From Cenococcum geophilum 1.58 (taxonomy: Eukaryota; Ascomycota; Dothideomycetes; Gloniales; Gloniaceae), in assembly GCA_001692895.1 (NCBI GenBank), contig KV748200.1, forward strand, positions 1,996,914 to 2,060,913: DNA of 64,000 nucleotides, written 5' to 3'. This document shows positions 35,993 to 47,066 of this stretch, one piece after another; within the stretch, counting starts at the first letter, position 1, and each line of letters begins with the position of its first letter. The notes beneath the pieces were generated by a model. The model worked only from the letters and a program-made list of their open reading frames with translations. It was not told the DNA's origin and did not search any database. The translations under genes and the position numbers were made by a program.

Positions 35993-37450
35993 CTAATTAT
36001 CTTTATTTTTGCTGTTATTTTTTCTATCTATTCTACTACCTTCTTTACTCTTATCCTCTTCGTCGCTATTATTTTTCCTATTTATTCCGCTGCCTTCTCT
36101 ACTCTTATCCTCTTTATTGCCGTTATTTTCCCTATTTATTTCTTTACCTTCTCTACTTTTATCCTCTTTATTAGTAAATTCTAGTATTACTAGTCTATCT
36201 CCACTTTATAGGCGGGCCTTTATATTCTCTAGTATAGTACTATCCGTAATATCTATAACCTTAGACTTACTAGTAAAAGTATACTATAAGATATAGTAAT
36301 TAATTCCTATTTCCTGTTTATTATTACCTTAAATTTATTTAAGGCGCGCTTAGATAGCGTTAATATTATAATTATATAATATTAAAATCATCTTATTAGT
36401 ATACTATAAGAAGGAGACCTTATATATAGTTTTAGGGTTTATTCTTAGCGATAAATATACTAGGCTACCGTTGTCCTATTATATTATCTTTATTAGCCCG
36501 CATATAATAATTAAAATAGTATAATATTGTAATATAGGAAACGGTAGTAAAGTGCTATGGTATATAGCAAGTATTGCGATATAATGTTGCGATATAATTA
36601 ATATAATATTATATATTTATACTTATAGTATATAGTTATTAAGTAAACCTATTATTATACTCAGGATCTAATTCCTTTAGATCTTTTATAGTATCCTTAA
36701 ACGGATTACTAATTACCTATTAAGTCTATAGTATCTTATCTCTAGTTATATTCTATATCTTATTAACTTATTATAGAAGTAGCCTATATAGCCTTTTATT
36801 ACGCTTAGGTTAGTAGCTCTTTTAGGTATTCTATAGTTGCTCCCAACTATCTATAATACGCTTTAGTAAGTATAGTAAGAGGCTTCCTATAGATTTACCT
36901 ATAATTATAGCGTTAGCTTTAAACTTATAAATAACTTATATTCCGCTTCTATAGTCCTTAAAAGTATATTAAATTGCCACGTATATAAGCTATATTGTAT
37001 TAGCTGTAATAGGTAAGAAGAGGTTAGTACTATTCTTATTAAGGGCAAGTAACCTTAGCCTAGTATTAAAAAACACGCGCTTAATATAACGTGTAATAAT
37101 CGGCGCCCTAAATCTTATCTTTCTATCCTAGCCTTAGTTAGTTAGGTATAGTAAAAGGTAGAGTACTAACTAGGCCACCAAGCGTAAAGCGGTTATCCTT
37201 AAGTAGTTCTACTACTTCCTTTACTATAGCCTCAGTATCTAGTTTAAGGCAGTAATAGCTTCTAGCAACGGTATCGCGTACTACATTTATTATATAATAC
37301 TAAAATATACTAAGCTGGTTATATAGCCAGAAAATTGGTTAGTATAGTGCTATTAAATCTAAGGACCGCGAACCTTATGTGCCGCCGGCCCTAGTAGCAT
37401 ACTTAATGCTCTATTTATTAGGTTTTTATAACAGTCTATAATAGCAATCG
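35993..37450 (-). pseudogene. Unidentified gene relic with acidic 18-residue C-terminal repeats
   Basis: Minus-strand coding-like DNA. The end is clear: three 18-codon repeats at about 36005-36172 read NKEDKSREGKEINRENNG, NKEDKSREGSGINRKNNS and DEEDKSKEGSRIDRKNNS, followed by a stop at 35993-35995. Just upstream is YTFTSKSKVIDITDSTILEN (about 36212-36271). Further upstream the frame is broken often, with helical blocks near 36650-36720 (KDTIKDLKELDPEYNNRF) and 37020-37100. Stops look like RIP products. I do not recognise the family; the start is not visible. It could be a host gene copy or a transposon gene. Confidence 0.45.
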
Positions 37451-37720
37451 CTTCTTTCTATATCTGCTTTATTAGTATATTTAGACCGCTTATATTTATT
37501 TCTGGCTAGAGAGAGAGATAGAGCTCTTTAGGCATAGAGCTTGTTATTACTTATTATCAGGATTTTTTTTGGGCTTGTTGTTACGGTTTGCGGCAATTTG
37601 CGGCAAACTATACGGTCGCGGTGGGTGGATATAGTCCTTAGCGATTTGCGCAAAACGCGCATTTTATAACAAAATTACAGCATCCTATAGCAAATTGCAG
37701 CAAAATACTTAACTACTGTG
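37451..37720. other. Spacer with GCGGCAATTTGCGG motif
   Basis: No gene. Contains a GA run (37507-37517), a T8 tract and TTTGCGGCAATTTGCGGCAAA at about 37587-37608, GC-richer than its surroundings. Confidence 0.4.
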
Positions 37721-37784
37721 CAAAATGTACGAAATGTACAAAATGTATAAAATGTACGAAATGTACAAACTGTACAAATTGTAA
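37721..37784. repeat. Short tandem repeat AAAATGTAC
   Basis: Six to seven 10-bp units of CAAAATGTAC / GAAATGTACA. Confidence 0.75.
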
Positions 37785-37954
37785 CTATATAAATTATATT
37801 ATATAATACCCAGATTATTATATATTCCCATAGATTACTATAATATTCTTTTAAATATATTTATATTATAACTATATAAAATATAGAGCTATCTACTTAG
37901 GTAGTAAGGGGGAAGCCTCTTATAGAGGCTCCAAATCGTTAATTGGCGGTATTT

Positions 37955-38262
37955 GCCTACCTACCTGCCTACCTACCTGCCTGCCTGCCTACTTACCTAC
38001 CTGCCTATCTGCCTACCTACCTACCTGCCTACCTGCTTGCCTACCTACCTGCCTACTTACCTGCCTACCTATCTACCTACCTACCTATTTATCTATCTGT
38101 CTGTTTATACCTACCTACCTATACCTACCTATCTATGCCTACTGTCTGTACTTACCTATCTACGCCTACTATCTGTACCTACCTGTCTATACCTACTATC
38201 TGTGCCTACCTATTTATGCCTACCGTCTATACCTACCGTCTGTACCTATCTATCTATACTAC
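37955..38262. repeat. CTAC/CTGC tetranucleotide microsatellite and derived 24-bp repeat
   Basis: (CTAC/CTGC)n at 37955-38110, passing into units of about 24-26 bp such as CCTACTGTCTGTACCTACCT (38130-38262). Two long overlapping frames (37943-38275 and 37953-38306) are by-products of the period, giving Tyr-Leu-Pro-Thr repeats. Confidence 0.9.
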
Positions 38263-38394
38263 CTCTAAACGGTAGTTGTCCGGGGTGCCTCTATAAAAAG
38301 GCTTAATTTAATTTAATTTGGTAATGGACTAATAATAAGGCTCTGGTTTAATTCGACCGATTAAATCGTTTAGTGTTTACTGGCTGGGTTGTTT

Positions 38395-38855
38395 AAACGG
38401 TTGGCGGTTGTCTAGCTTTGGTAATGGTCGTCTGGCTTTAGCGACAATCGTTTAGCTCTAATAACGGTTGTCTAGCTCTGGCGACGGTTGTCTGGCTCTG
38501 GCGACGGTCGTCTAGCTCTGGCGACGGTTGTCTGGCTCTAGCGACGATTGTCTAGCTCTAATAACGGTTGTTTAGCTCTGGCGACGGTCGTCTAGCTCTA
38601 GCGATGGTTGTCTAGCTCTAACGATAGTTGTCTAGCTCTAACGACAGTTGTCTGGCTCTGGCGACGATCGTCTAGCTTTAGCGACGGTTGTTTAGCTCTT
38701 GCGATGATTGTCTAGCTCTAGTAATAGTTGTTTGGATAACGACGGTTGTCTAGCTCTAATAACGGTTGTCTAGCTCTAGGGACGGTTGTCTGGCTCTAGG
38801 GACGGTCGTCTGGTTTTAGTAACGGTTATCTAGTTTTGGCGATAGTTGTCTACTG
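38395..38855. repeat. 20-bp minisatellite, ~23 units
   Basis: Units of GGTTGTCTAGCTCTGGCGAC with an almost exact period of 20 bp; one shorter unit near 38730-38740. Confidence 0.92.
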
Positions 38856-38974
38856 GCTGCCGTTCTAGTGCCTTTTTAGGTAGGGAGGATATAAGGAAGG
38901 AAGGGTAAAAAATAAGGTGGCTACCTATATATAGAGGCTATTAGGAATATAGCGGGGACCTAATAGTAAGTGTT

Positions 38975-39322
38975 ATGCGGAGCTTCGTATAGAGCCTCCG
39001 TATATAGAGCTTTGCGTAGAGCCTTGTATAGAGCCTCTATATGTAGAGCTTTGCGTAGAGTTTTATGTAGAGCTTTATATAGAGCTTTATGCAGAGCTTC
39101 GTATAGAGTCTTAGTAGAGCTTTATGTAGAGCTTTATGTAAAGCTTTGTGTAGAGCTTTATATAGGGCTTTATATAGAGCTTTGTGTAGAGCTTTATATA
39201 GAGCTTCGTGCAGAGCTTCGTATAGAACTTCGTGTAGAGCTTTATGTAGAGCTTTGTGCAGAGCTTTGTGTAGAGCTTTGTGCAGAGCTTTGTATAGAGC
39301 TTCGTGCGGAGCTTCTGCGTAT
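38975..39322. repeat. 12-bp minisatellite, ~29 units (reverse of the AGCTCT satellite)
   Basis: Units of GAGCTTTGTGTA. The reverse complement, TACACAAAGCTC, is the subunit of the satellite at 27347-34530, so the two arrays belong to one family in opposite orientation. The frames across it are period artefacts. Confidence 0.9.
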
Positions 39323-39480
39323 TTATAGCAATTTGCGGTAATTTACAGCAATTCGCATAAGCTACTTATAAGTAGCTGCGTATTTGTAGCAATTTACACA
39401 GGCTACTTATAAGTAGCTGCGTATTTGTAGTAATTTGCATAGGCTACTTATACGTAGCTGCGTGTTTGTAGCAAATTGCT
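39323..39480. repeat. 41-bp tandem repeat, ~3.5 units
   Basis: Units starting AGCTGCGTATTTGTAGCAAT at 39374, 39415 and 39456 plus a degenerate first unit. Each contains the inverted pair GCTACTTATAAGTAGC. Confidence 0.8.
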
Positions 39481-39499
39481 GCGAATCGCCGCAAATTGT

Positions 39500-41070
39500 G
39501 ACTTACGCAGGTTTTGTAGACCCCGATTTTCGCTTATAATAACGTGCCCAAAAAAATATTTCCTAATGATGTAATAAGACGTATCTAAGTAATACCGTAT
39601 ATCTTTATATTAACTAGGCTAAGTAGCTGCTATATACGTTGTCTAAAGTTATCCTATAGCGGTTGTTTATTTAAGTAATATATACGTTTCTTTAAGTATA
39701 GGTTTTAGATGTTTTGGGGTCGCTTAAGGTTTATAGGCTTTTATCTAATAAGAATAGAACTATCTATTAGGATAACGTTATTAAAATTAACAATAATAGG
39801 TTATACTATGGTATATTAATAACATCCTTACCTTTTAATAGAGATAGTTATAGTATAGAGCCTAACATTATCCCCTTTAAGATCTAGATTATCTTAGGAG
39901 CTACTACTTAACTTATAGCGTTTTTATTTACTTCTTTACGGAATAGGTAGAGAATAAGTATATTAGTTTAGTAGAACTATTTAGCTTTTATATACACCTT
40001 ACTTCCCTAAAAGACGCTAGATAGTCCGAAGTCTTATACTTAATATACTTTAAACAACAACCCGGTTAACTTTTATAATATAAATTAGGCATTTTTCGCT
40101 AAGTATATAGAAAGGAGTTTTAATAAACTTATAATAATAAGTTAGGAGGGCGGCCTAACTGTTTATTAAGCTTTATAATAGGGCGATTAGATTACCTTAC
40201 TATAGCGTAAGGTCCTACTTTATATAATATTTTTTCTATACCGTATAGAAGCCTAGTTTCTCGCGATATTTGCCTACTTTTAAGGTAAATAGTACGGTAT
40301 ATAGAATATAAAGGGTAGTTAGCGCGTAAAGGGTAATATATAGTAGTATTGTATTCTAGTTTATTATAGTCGTAGTAATTTACCCCTTTATTATAATCTA
40401 GCGCCGCTAGTTATAACTTACCGCTATTTTAGCTAAGTTGTATTTATTTACCGCCTAGTGTAAGCCTGTTCCCCTATATATGCATTAACCTATACCCTAT
40501 TTATTTACTTAAAATCTTTATTATATATAGCATTATATATATCCTAATTACTATAGTTATTTATAAAGAAACAGTCTATAACGTTAATGTCCGTTAATAT
40601 AAGTAAGATAGGCCTCGTAATATAGTTAATGTTATATATCTAGAGGGCATCCAGCGTATATTTCGTCCTGCTATTAAATAGCTTTATACTCTATACTCTA
40701 AGCATTCTAGTTCTTATATTAATCTTACTACCGTTATAAACTTAGAGGGTCTCTATTAACGCACTAGTATATTTTAGGTATTTACCCTTATTATCTAATC
40801 GCCTAATATTCTAGATTATAAGTAGTAAATAAAGCCTCCCTACTTTATTACTATAGAGGCTGTTATTTACCTGCTTATATTCTTATACTATTACAGCATT
40901 ATAGTAGGGGGCTCTAGTATTAGCCTATAATGGGGTACATTAAGCAAACACCTTATTAAGCTTATTAGTATTAGTGGCGTTTTTTCTAAAGCAAATGTAG
41001 TATATAACGCTGTAATAGATACTTAAGGGCATCTTTAATACCCAATTATTATCGGCCTTTAGTCGGTTAA
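39500..41070 (-). pseudogene. CACTA/Plavaka-like transposase relic, C-terminal part
   Basis: Minus strand coding-like DNA. Readable blocks include NNSLYSNKVGRLYLLLII (about 40814-40868) and KGKYLKYTSALIETL (about 40757-40803), then NINYITRPILLILTDINVID near 40595, and FINNYSN in the same tail. I associate this tail with a large fungal DNA-transposon transposase family (CACTA/Plavaka-like), from memory. It is interrupted at 41070 by Gypsy element F and continues at 47067. Below about 40200 the minus frame is weaker (GIEKILYKVGPYAIVR near 40200-40250). Stops are of the RIP type. No terminal inverted repeat was found near 39500. Confidence 0.5.
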
Positions 41071-41294
41071 TATTACGGCACTGATGGAAAACGGTAGATT
41101 GTGGCGGATAATTTTAGACAGTTTTATATAGTTGCAGTCACATAACTAGAGGATTGTATATAGCTTTAAGCGGCGCTCCCCTTCTTCTCCTTTCCTTTCT
41201 TTAGCTTTAGATTCTTATTTATAGACAATCCAATCGTATAGGCTTGCGCGTCCCTTTTGCCGTGCCCATGCCTTAATTGACCGAGTCGCTAACA
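41071..41294 (+). repeat. 5' LTR of Gypsy element F
   Basis: 224 bp, followed by the internal leader. It contains a C/T-rich stretch (about 41177-41205) shared with the partner. Confidence 0.9.
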
Positions 41295-44200
41295 TTATCT
41301 AAAGCTTACTCTACTCTTTCTTCCTAAGAAGGAACTTAAAAATATCTATAAGACTATAAATAGGACAAGAACACATAATAGGACCCTAAGGACATTACTA
41401 GGACCATAAGAACAGGACCTAAAAGAAAAGAATAGAACCCTAAGGAAAGGACCTATAAGATATGCATAGACCAGAACCCCTAAAGAAATTACCCAGAATT
41501 ACCTAATACCCCTACCACTATGCCATGAAATATAGCAGCAGGTAAAGCAGCTATAGAACCCTCAAATACTTTAGATAAAGAAATAATTAACGTTTTAACC
41601 CCCTAGGCGGAGCTTATGGCTGCTAATACCGAAATTAAACAACTGCGAGAGCTGCTTAAAGCCAGAGATACCCCTATATTTAATAATAAGTCATTATTAG
41701 ACAACTAAAGACTTACTATAGTCCTTTAGGCCCTATCCTAGCGCCTTAGTGGATCTACTAAGGCCTATATAGCACAAAAGCGGTTAGTAAAGGTCGCGGA
41801 TCCCCCGCTACTTATAGACGGAACCAACCCTATATTTAATAATTAGAAGCGTTAATTGCGGGATAAGCTTAAAGTTAATATAGACTACTTCCCTAACGCC
41901 CGAGCTAAAATGGCCTATGTCTTTAGCCGTACTAGCGGAGACGCCTAGATGCATTTACGCCCGCGATATACTAAAGGCTTAGCAGACCTCTTTATCTCTA
42001 AAGAAGAAATAATTAAATACTTGTCTTCTATTTATAAAGACCCTTTTAAAGTATAAAACGCCCGCCTTAGCTATAAAGGCCTAAATATAAAAACAACGGG
42101 GACCTTTTTGGCCTTTTAAACCTGCTTTTTACACCTAGCCGGATAGGCCTAGATCCCCTAGAAAGACCTACTACTAAACCTCTTTAACAAGCTTACCCTA
42201 GACCTATAGCGGGCCGTATTACTAGCTTATACTATAGTATAGACATTAAAGGAACTTATAGACTATTGCCTAGCTATTAACTAAGGCCTCCGTTAAATTA
42301 AGGTATGCGCTAATTAGCTAAAAACTAGAAACCTTGCAAACTAGGCTATAAGTACTACAAGTAAGGCCTATAGTGCCCTAGTATAATCGGCAACTCCTAT
42401 AGTTAACCCGGCTGCTAGCTGCGTAGCTACCCCTACTGCGAGCCTAGTGTACACCTAGCCTATATATAGCGACCCCTATATATAAGCTCTTAGTAATTAA
42501 GGAGCTTGCTTCTTATATGGTTAAATAGGCTACCCTATAAGGAACTACCTAATAAAAGTAAAGATAAACAAGGTCCTATTAATTTAGGAGGATAGTATAG
42601 AGCTAGAAATGGAGGAACCTTAAAGGAAGACTCCTTTCTAGGGTTAAAAGGGATTAATATGTTACATATCGATCTAGGTCGGCTAGTTAGTAGAAGAAGC
42701 TGCACTATCCCTTATACTTTATTCCGTAATAAATATTAAGTTTTAACCTCTGCTTTAGCTAACTGAGGAGTAAATGCCTTTACCTTAATTAATATAAAGT
42801 GCGCTGTAAAAATGGCTGACTTTTTAAATATACCCCTTAAAGAACTGCCTAAATTAATCCCTATTCGCGATTATAATGGACGGATAGAGCCACCTATTAT
42901 AACTATCTTGCGGATTTACCTTCACGTTAACGGACGAAGGTAGTATAATATCCCCTTCCTTATTATGGACCTTAGAAGCCATAATATAATCTTAGGGAGA
43001 AAATAGCTAGCCTATTTAGGCTTATAGCTTAACATACGGAATAGGCAGCTTATTTAGCCCAAAACTATACCCCTAACGCCTTCCTTTATAAAAGAAATTA
43101 GTATTATAATAGAAAACCTTATACGGCCGTAGATAAACACCGTTTACTAGGCTGATGCGACGCGTAGGGACTAGGCTTTTAAGAAGGATATATAGCTTAA
43201 TCCGCAACGGATTTATATACTACGCCGCCCCTAAACTGCCTATATTATACTACCCGCACTAAAGACTTAGGGAGTTAGTAGTAGCCTAGCTAAGTCTCTA
43301 ATGGAGAACTTAGGCCCCACGTAGCCATAAAGAAAGGCTAGGGATATTAAACAATATACTAAACTAATAGACTAAAAGGATAACTTATAGAAAATGGAAT
43401 GTAAGCTAAGAAAGACTATAAACCCTATACCGCAAAATACGGCCTAATAAATATCCGTAAAGAAACCCACGGACCTCCTACTAGTTAATATCTGCTGTAT
43501 TAGCGCTATAGGATTCTACTAGAACCTAGTTTAGCCTAATACCGTTACCTTTATAACTAGCTTATATAAAATTAATTAAATAATTAAAGAAAAAGACGCC
43601 CTAGCCTAAGAGAAAGGCAAGCTTATAGATAAGGAGCTAGTAGAACAGAAACTGCCCCGTTAATACCAGAAATTTAAAGACACCTTCTTTAAAGCAGCGT
43701 CTAATATACTTCCGCCTTATTAACTATATAACTATAAGATTAAAATTAAGCCGGACAAGGTGGTTACCCTTAGCTATAGCCCCCTCTAATAGTAATCTAC
43801 TGCCAAATTATAAGCTATAAAGTAGTATCTTATTAATAACCTGGACAAGGGCTTTATTAAGCCTAGTTAAGCCCCTTTTAACTTACCTATTCTTTGCCAA
43901 AAAGCTAAATAAAGGACTTCGTTTCTATATTGACTACCATAAGCTTAATAATTTAACCCTTAAAGACCGCTACCCACTGCCTTTACTTAATAAGACTTTG
44001 GCCTAAATAAGTAGAGCTAAAATCTTTATAAAGCTTAATATCCGCCAGGCTTTTTACTAAATTAGAATAGACCCTAAATTAAAAGACCTTATTGCGTTTT
44101 GGACCCGTTACGAAACGTATAAATATAAAGTACTGCCTTTTAGACTAACTAACGGACTGGCCACATACCAAAAATATATAAATGATGTACTCTTTAACTA

Positions 44201-46842
44201 CCTCGACGACTTCTATATAGTATACCTAGATAATATTATAATCTACTTTAAAAATAAACTGGAATATAAAGAGTATATCTATAAAGTCCTATAACGGCTT
44301 TGGGAAGCTAGCCTCTAAGCCGATATTAAAAAGTTAGAATTTAGTGTTAAGCGTATAAAGTACCTAGGGTTTATTATTAGTATAAACGGAATTAAGGCAG
44401 ACCTAGAAAAGACGGCCGTAATTAATTAATGGGTACCCCCAAGGGCCGTAAAGGGGGTGTAGTTATTCTTAGGGTTCTATAACTTCTACTAACGCTTTAT
44501 TAAGAACTATAGTAGGATTACCTGGCCACTAAGCCTACTTACCTATAAGGACCGGCCCTTTTACTTTAATACTATATATAGGCAGGCCTTTAACGAGCTT
44601 AAGAAACAACTGGTCTCTGCTCCCTTACTCGCCTACTTTAACCTAGAATGGCCCTTAATGCTAGAAACTAATGCCTTAGATAGTGTTATAGCTGGCGTTT
44701 ACTCCCAAAAGCAGACAGACAGAGAATAGCACCCTATTGCTTACTATTCGAAAACTATAGTAGATGCTAAGCTAAACTACCCGATTTACAACAAAGAAAT
44801 GCTGGCTATTATCTCTAGCTTTTAGCACTGGCGAGCCTAACTAGAAGGCACCCCTAAGTCTATCTAGGTAGTTTTTGATTATAAGGCCTTAGAATATTTT
44901 ATAATAATAAAGGCCCTTACGGCCCGATAGGCGCGCTAGGCGGATACCCTATCTTAGTTTAACTTTCTAATTATATATAAGCTAGGCGCCACCAACCATA
45001 CGGACGCTTTTATAAGGCGTAAACAGGATATAAATAACCAGACAGCCGTAAAGATCTTATTACAGACCTAAGCGCTACTATAACTAGAGTACCTTAACCC
45101 CTAGATATAGGCAGAACTAAATATAGGCCCTTTAGATGCTAAGATATGCCCCATTAACTCCATGGAACTAGACCTTATTAATAAACTACTATAGGCAAAC
45201 TGTACGGCCCCTTCTCTATAGGAGTACCGCGAAAAGGCGAAGAACGTTTTTAGCCTATAGTCCCTTAAAAGTGGACTACTTAAGTACTGCGAACGGCTAG
45301 TGGTAGCAGAGGAACAGAACTTATAGACTTAGCTTATTGCCGAAGTACATACCCAGGTCTTTACGGCCTACTCTAGAAAAAATAAGACCCGTAGGATTAT
45401 TGGCGATCGCTACTACTGGCCCGGAATAATTATAGATATTAACCGCTATATACAGAACTGCAATAACTACTATAAGTCCATAATTCTATAAGATAAGACC
45501 TTAGGACTATTAAAACCCCTCCTAATACCCAACCGCCCCTAGTAATATATCTCTATAAACTTTTATAAGCTACCTCTAGACCGTAATAGATATAATATAG
45601 TTATAATCCTAGTTAACCGCTTTAGTAAGCGCCCGTTTTTAATTCCCTATTATAAAAATATTAATGCTAAAGAGGCGGCCTAACTATATATCTACTACGT
45701 CTACCGAATTTACGGACCACTAGATACTATTATATCCAACCACAGGCCGCAGTTTATATCAGCCTTTTAGAATAAGTTTACCTAGATCCTAGGCATTAAG
45801 CTAAAGCTTTTTATAGCATATTACCCCCAGACAGACGGTTAAACGGAGATTATAAATTAATACTTAGACTAGAAACTCCGGCCTTTTATTAACTACTTCT
45901 AGGATAACTAAGCCAAACTATTACCCTTAATAAACTACGCCTAAGCGGCCTTACCCCACAACTCTACCGGATTTGCCCCTATTTAACTAAAAATAGGTTA
46001 CCTACCCCGTATAAGCTTTAACTAGGAAAGACTAGAAGGGCCCTAAACTATACGCGAAAAACTATCTTATAAGGAAGCCTAGTAGTACGCTAAGCGCTTG
46101 GAAGAAGCTTAAAAAGTAGCCCGTATAAGCCTAGAAAAGGCCTAAGAATTAATAAAATAGTAGGCGAATAAGCATAGGCGCGAGCCTGACTTTACTATAG
46201 GTAATATGGTCTAGGTTATAACAAAGAACTAAAAGATAGAACGGCCTAGCCGTAAGCTAGACTATAAGATAGTAGGACCGTATAAGATTTTTAATAAAGT
46301 AGGTAACTTATACAAGGTTAAGCTCCCAGACTTAATTAAAGTTCACCCTATCTTCTTACCGGATAAGCTATAGAAAGCTATAAATAACCTACTGCCCGGA
46401 TAAAAGAATAAACCTCCCTTACTAATTTAAGTTAATGGCGATAATAAATGGGAAACTAAAGAAATACTAGCCTATAAACTTGTAAAGGGAACGTTAAAGT
46501 ATCGTGTTAGTTGGAAAGGATATAACCCAGACCCCACTTAGTACCCTATATAGAACTTTATAGGTAGTCCCTATAAGCTTTAGGAGTTCTATAGCTATTA
46601 CCCTAACAAACCCGGACCGCTAAAGTACCTAGATAAGTGGATAGAATGCTAGCATAATAAAGATAATAAGCTACTAGAAGAACATAAGGACAAGAATACC
46701 CTAGAAATTTCTTAGTTACGTGAGGTCTTAAGATATCTAGGAACTTCGACTGGCGGTTAAAGTTGTCTAATTGGTCAAATTCTCTTACTAAGACTTTTAG
46801 CGACAAAGCCTAAGGGCAGGCTTTTTTAGAGGGGGGGGGTAA

Positions 46843-47066
46843 TGTTACGGCACTAATAGAAAACGGTGGATTGTGGCGGATAATTTTAGACAGTTTTATA
46901 TAGTTGCAGTCACGTAACCAGAGGATCGTATATAGCTTTAAGCGGCGCTCCCCTTCTTCTCCTTTCCTTTCTTTAGCTTTAGATTCTTATTTATAGACAA
47001 TCCAATTGTATAGGCTTGCGCGTCCCTTTTGCTATGCCTATACTTCGATTGACCAAGTCGCTAACA
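46843..47066 (+). repeat. 3' LTR of Gypsy element F
   Basis: 224 bp, TGTTACGG...GCTAACA; preceded by a G9 purine tract and followed by GTTAA. Confidence 0.9.

Larger units (their letters stand above)
41071..47066 (+). mobile_element. Ty3/Gypsy chromovirus element F, full length
   Basis: 6.0-kb element with 224-bp LTRs (41071-41294, 46843-47066) and target duplication GTTAA (41066-41070, 47067-47071). Plus strand: gag about 41520-42560 with a decayed zinc-knuckle near 42500, retropepsin-like region about 42650-43060, reverse transcriptase about 43850-44450 (VLPFRLTNGLATYQKYINDV; FNYLDDF and VYLDN boxes near 44200-44235), RNase H about 44570-45000 (KLNYPIYNKEMLAIISS), integrase about 45250-46200 (FITPYY-type core near 45800), and a chromodomain about 46430-46640 (LAYKLVKGTLKYRVSWKGYN is readable). 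A G tract (46831-46839) abuts the 3' LTR. Structurally whole with tens of breaks. The LTRs differ at about 16 sites by eye, all transitions. It sits in the CACTA/Plavaka-like relic and is younger than it. Confidence 0.92.

Noticed and set aside
37943-38306. Two overlapping plus-strand frames of 110-117 codons rich in Tyr-Leu-Pro-Thr
   Set aside because: They are the reading of a CTAC/CTGC microsatellite; the tetranucleotide period keeps frames free of stops.
38970-39341. Frames encoding Cys-Arg-Ala or Glu-Leu-Tyr repeats
   Set aside because: A 12-bp tandem array whose period is a multiple of three; no start context, no homology, and all frames are affected alike.
46603-46806. Minus-strand frame near the end of element F as a further antisense accessory gene
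   Set aside because: It overlaps the chromodomain on the other strand, has no Cys-cluster or Lys/Glu helical motif and does not resemble the antisense stretches of copies B, C or relic E.
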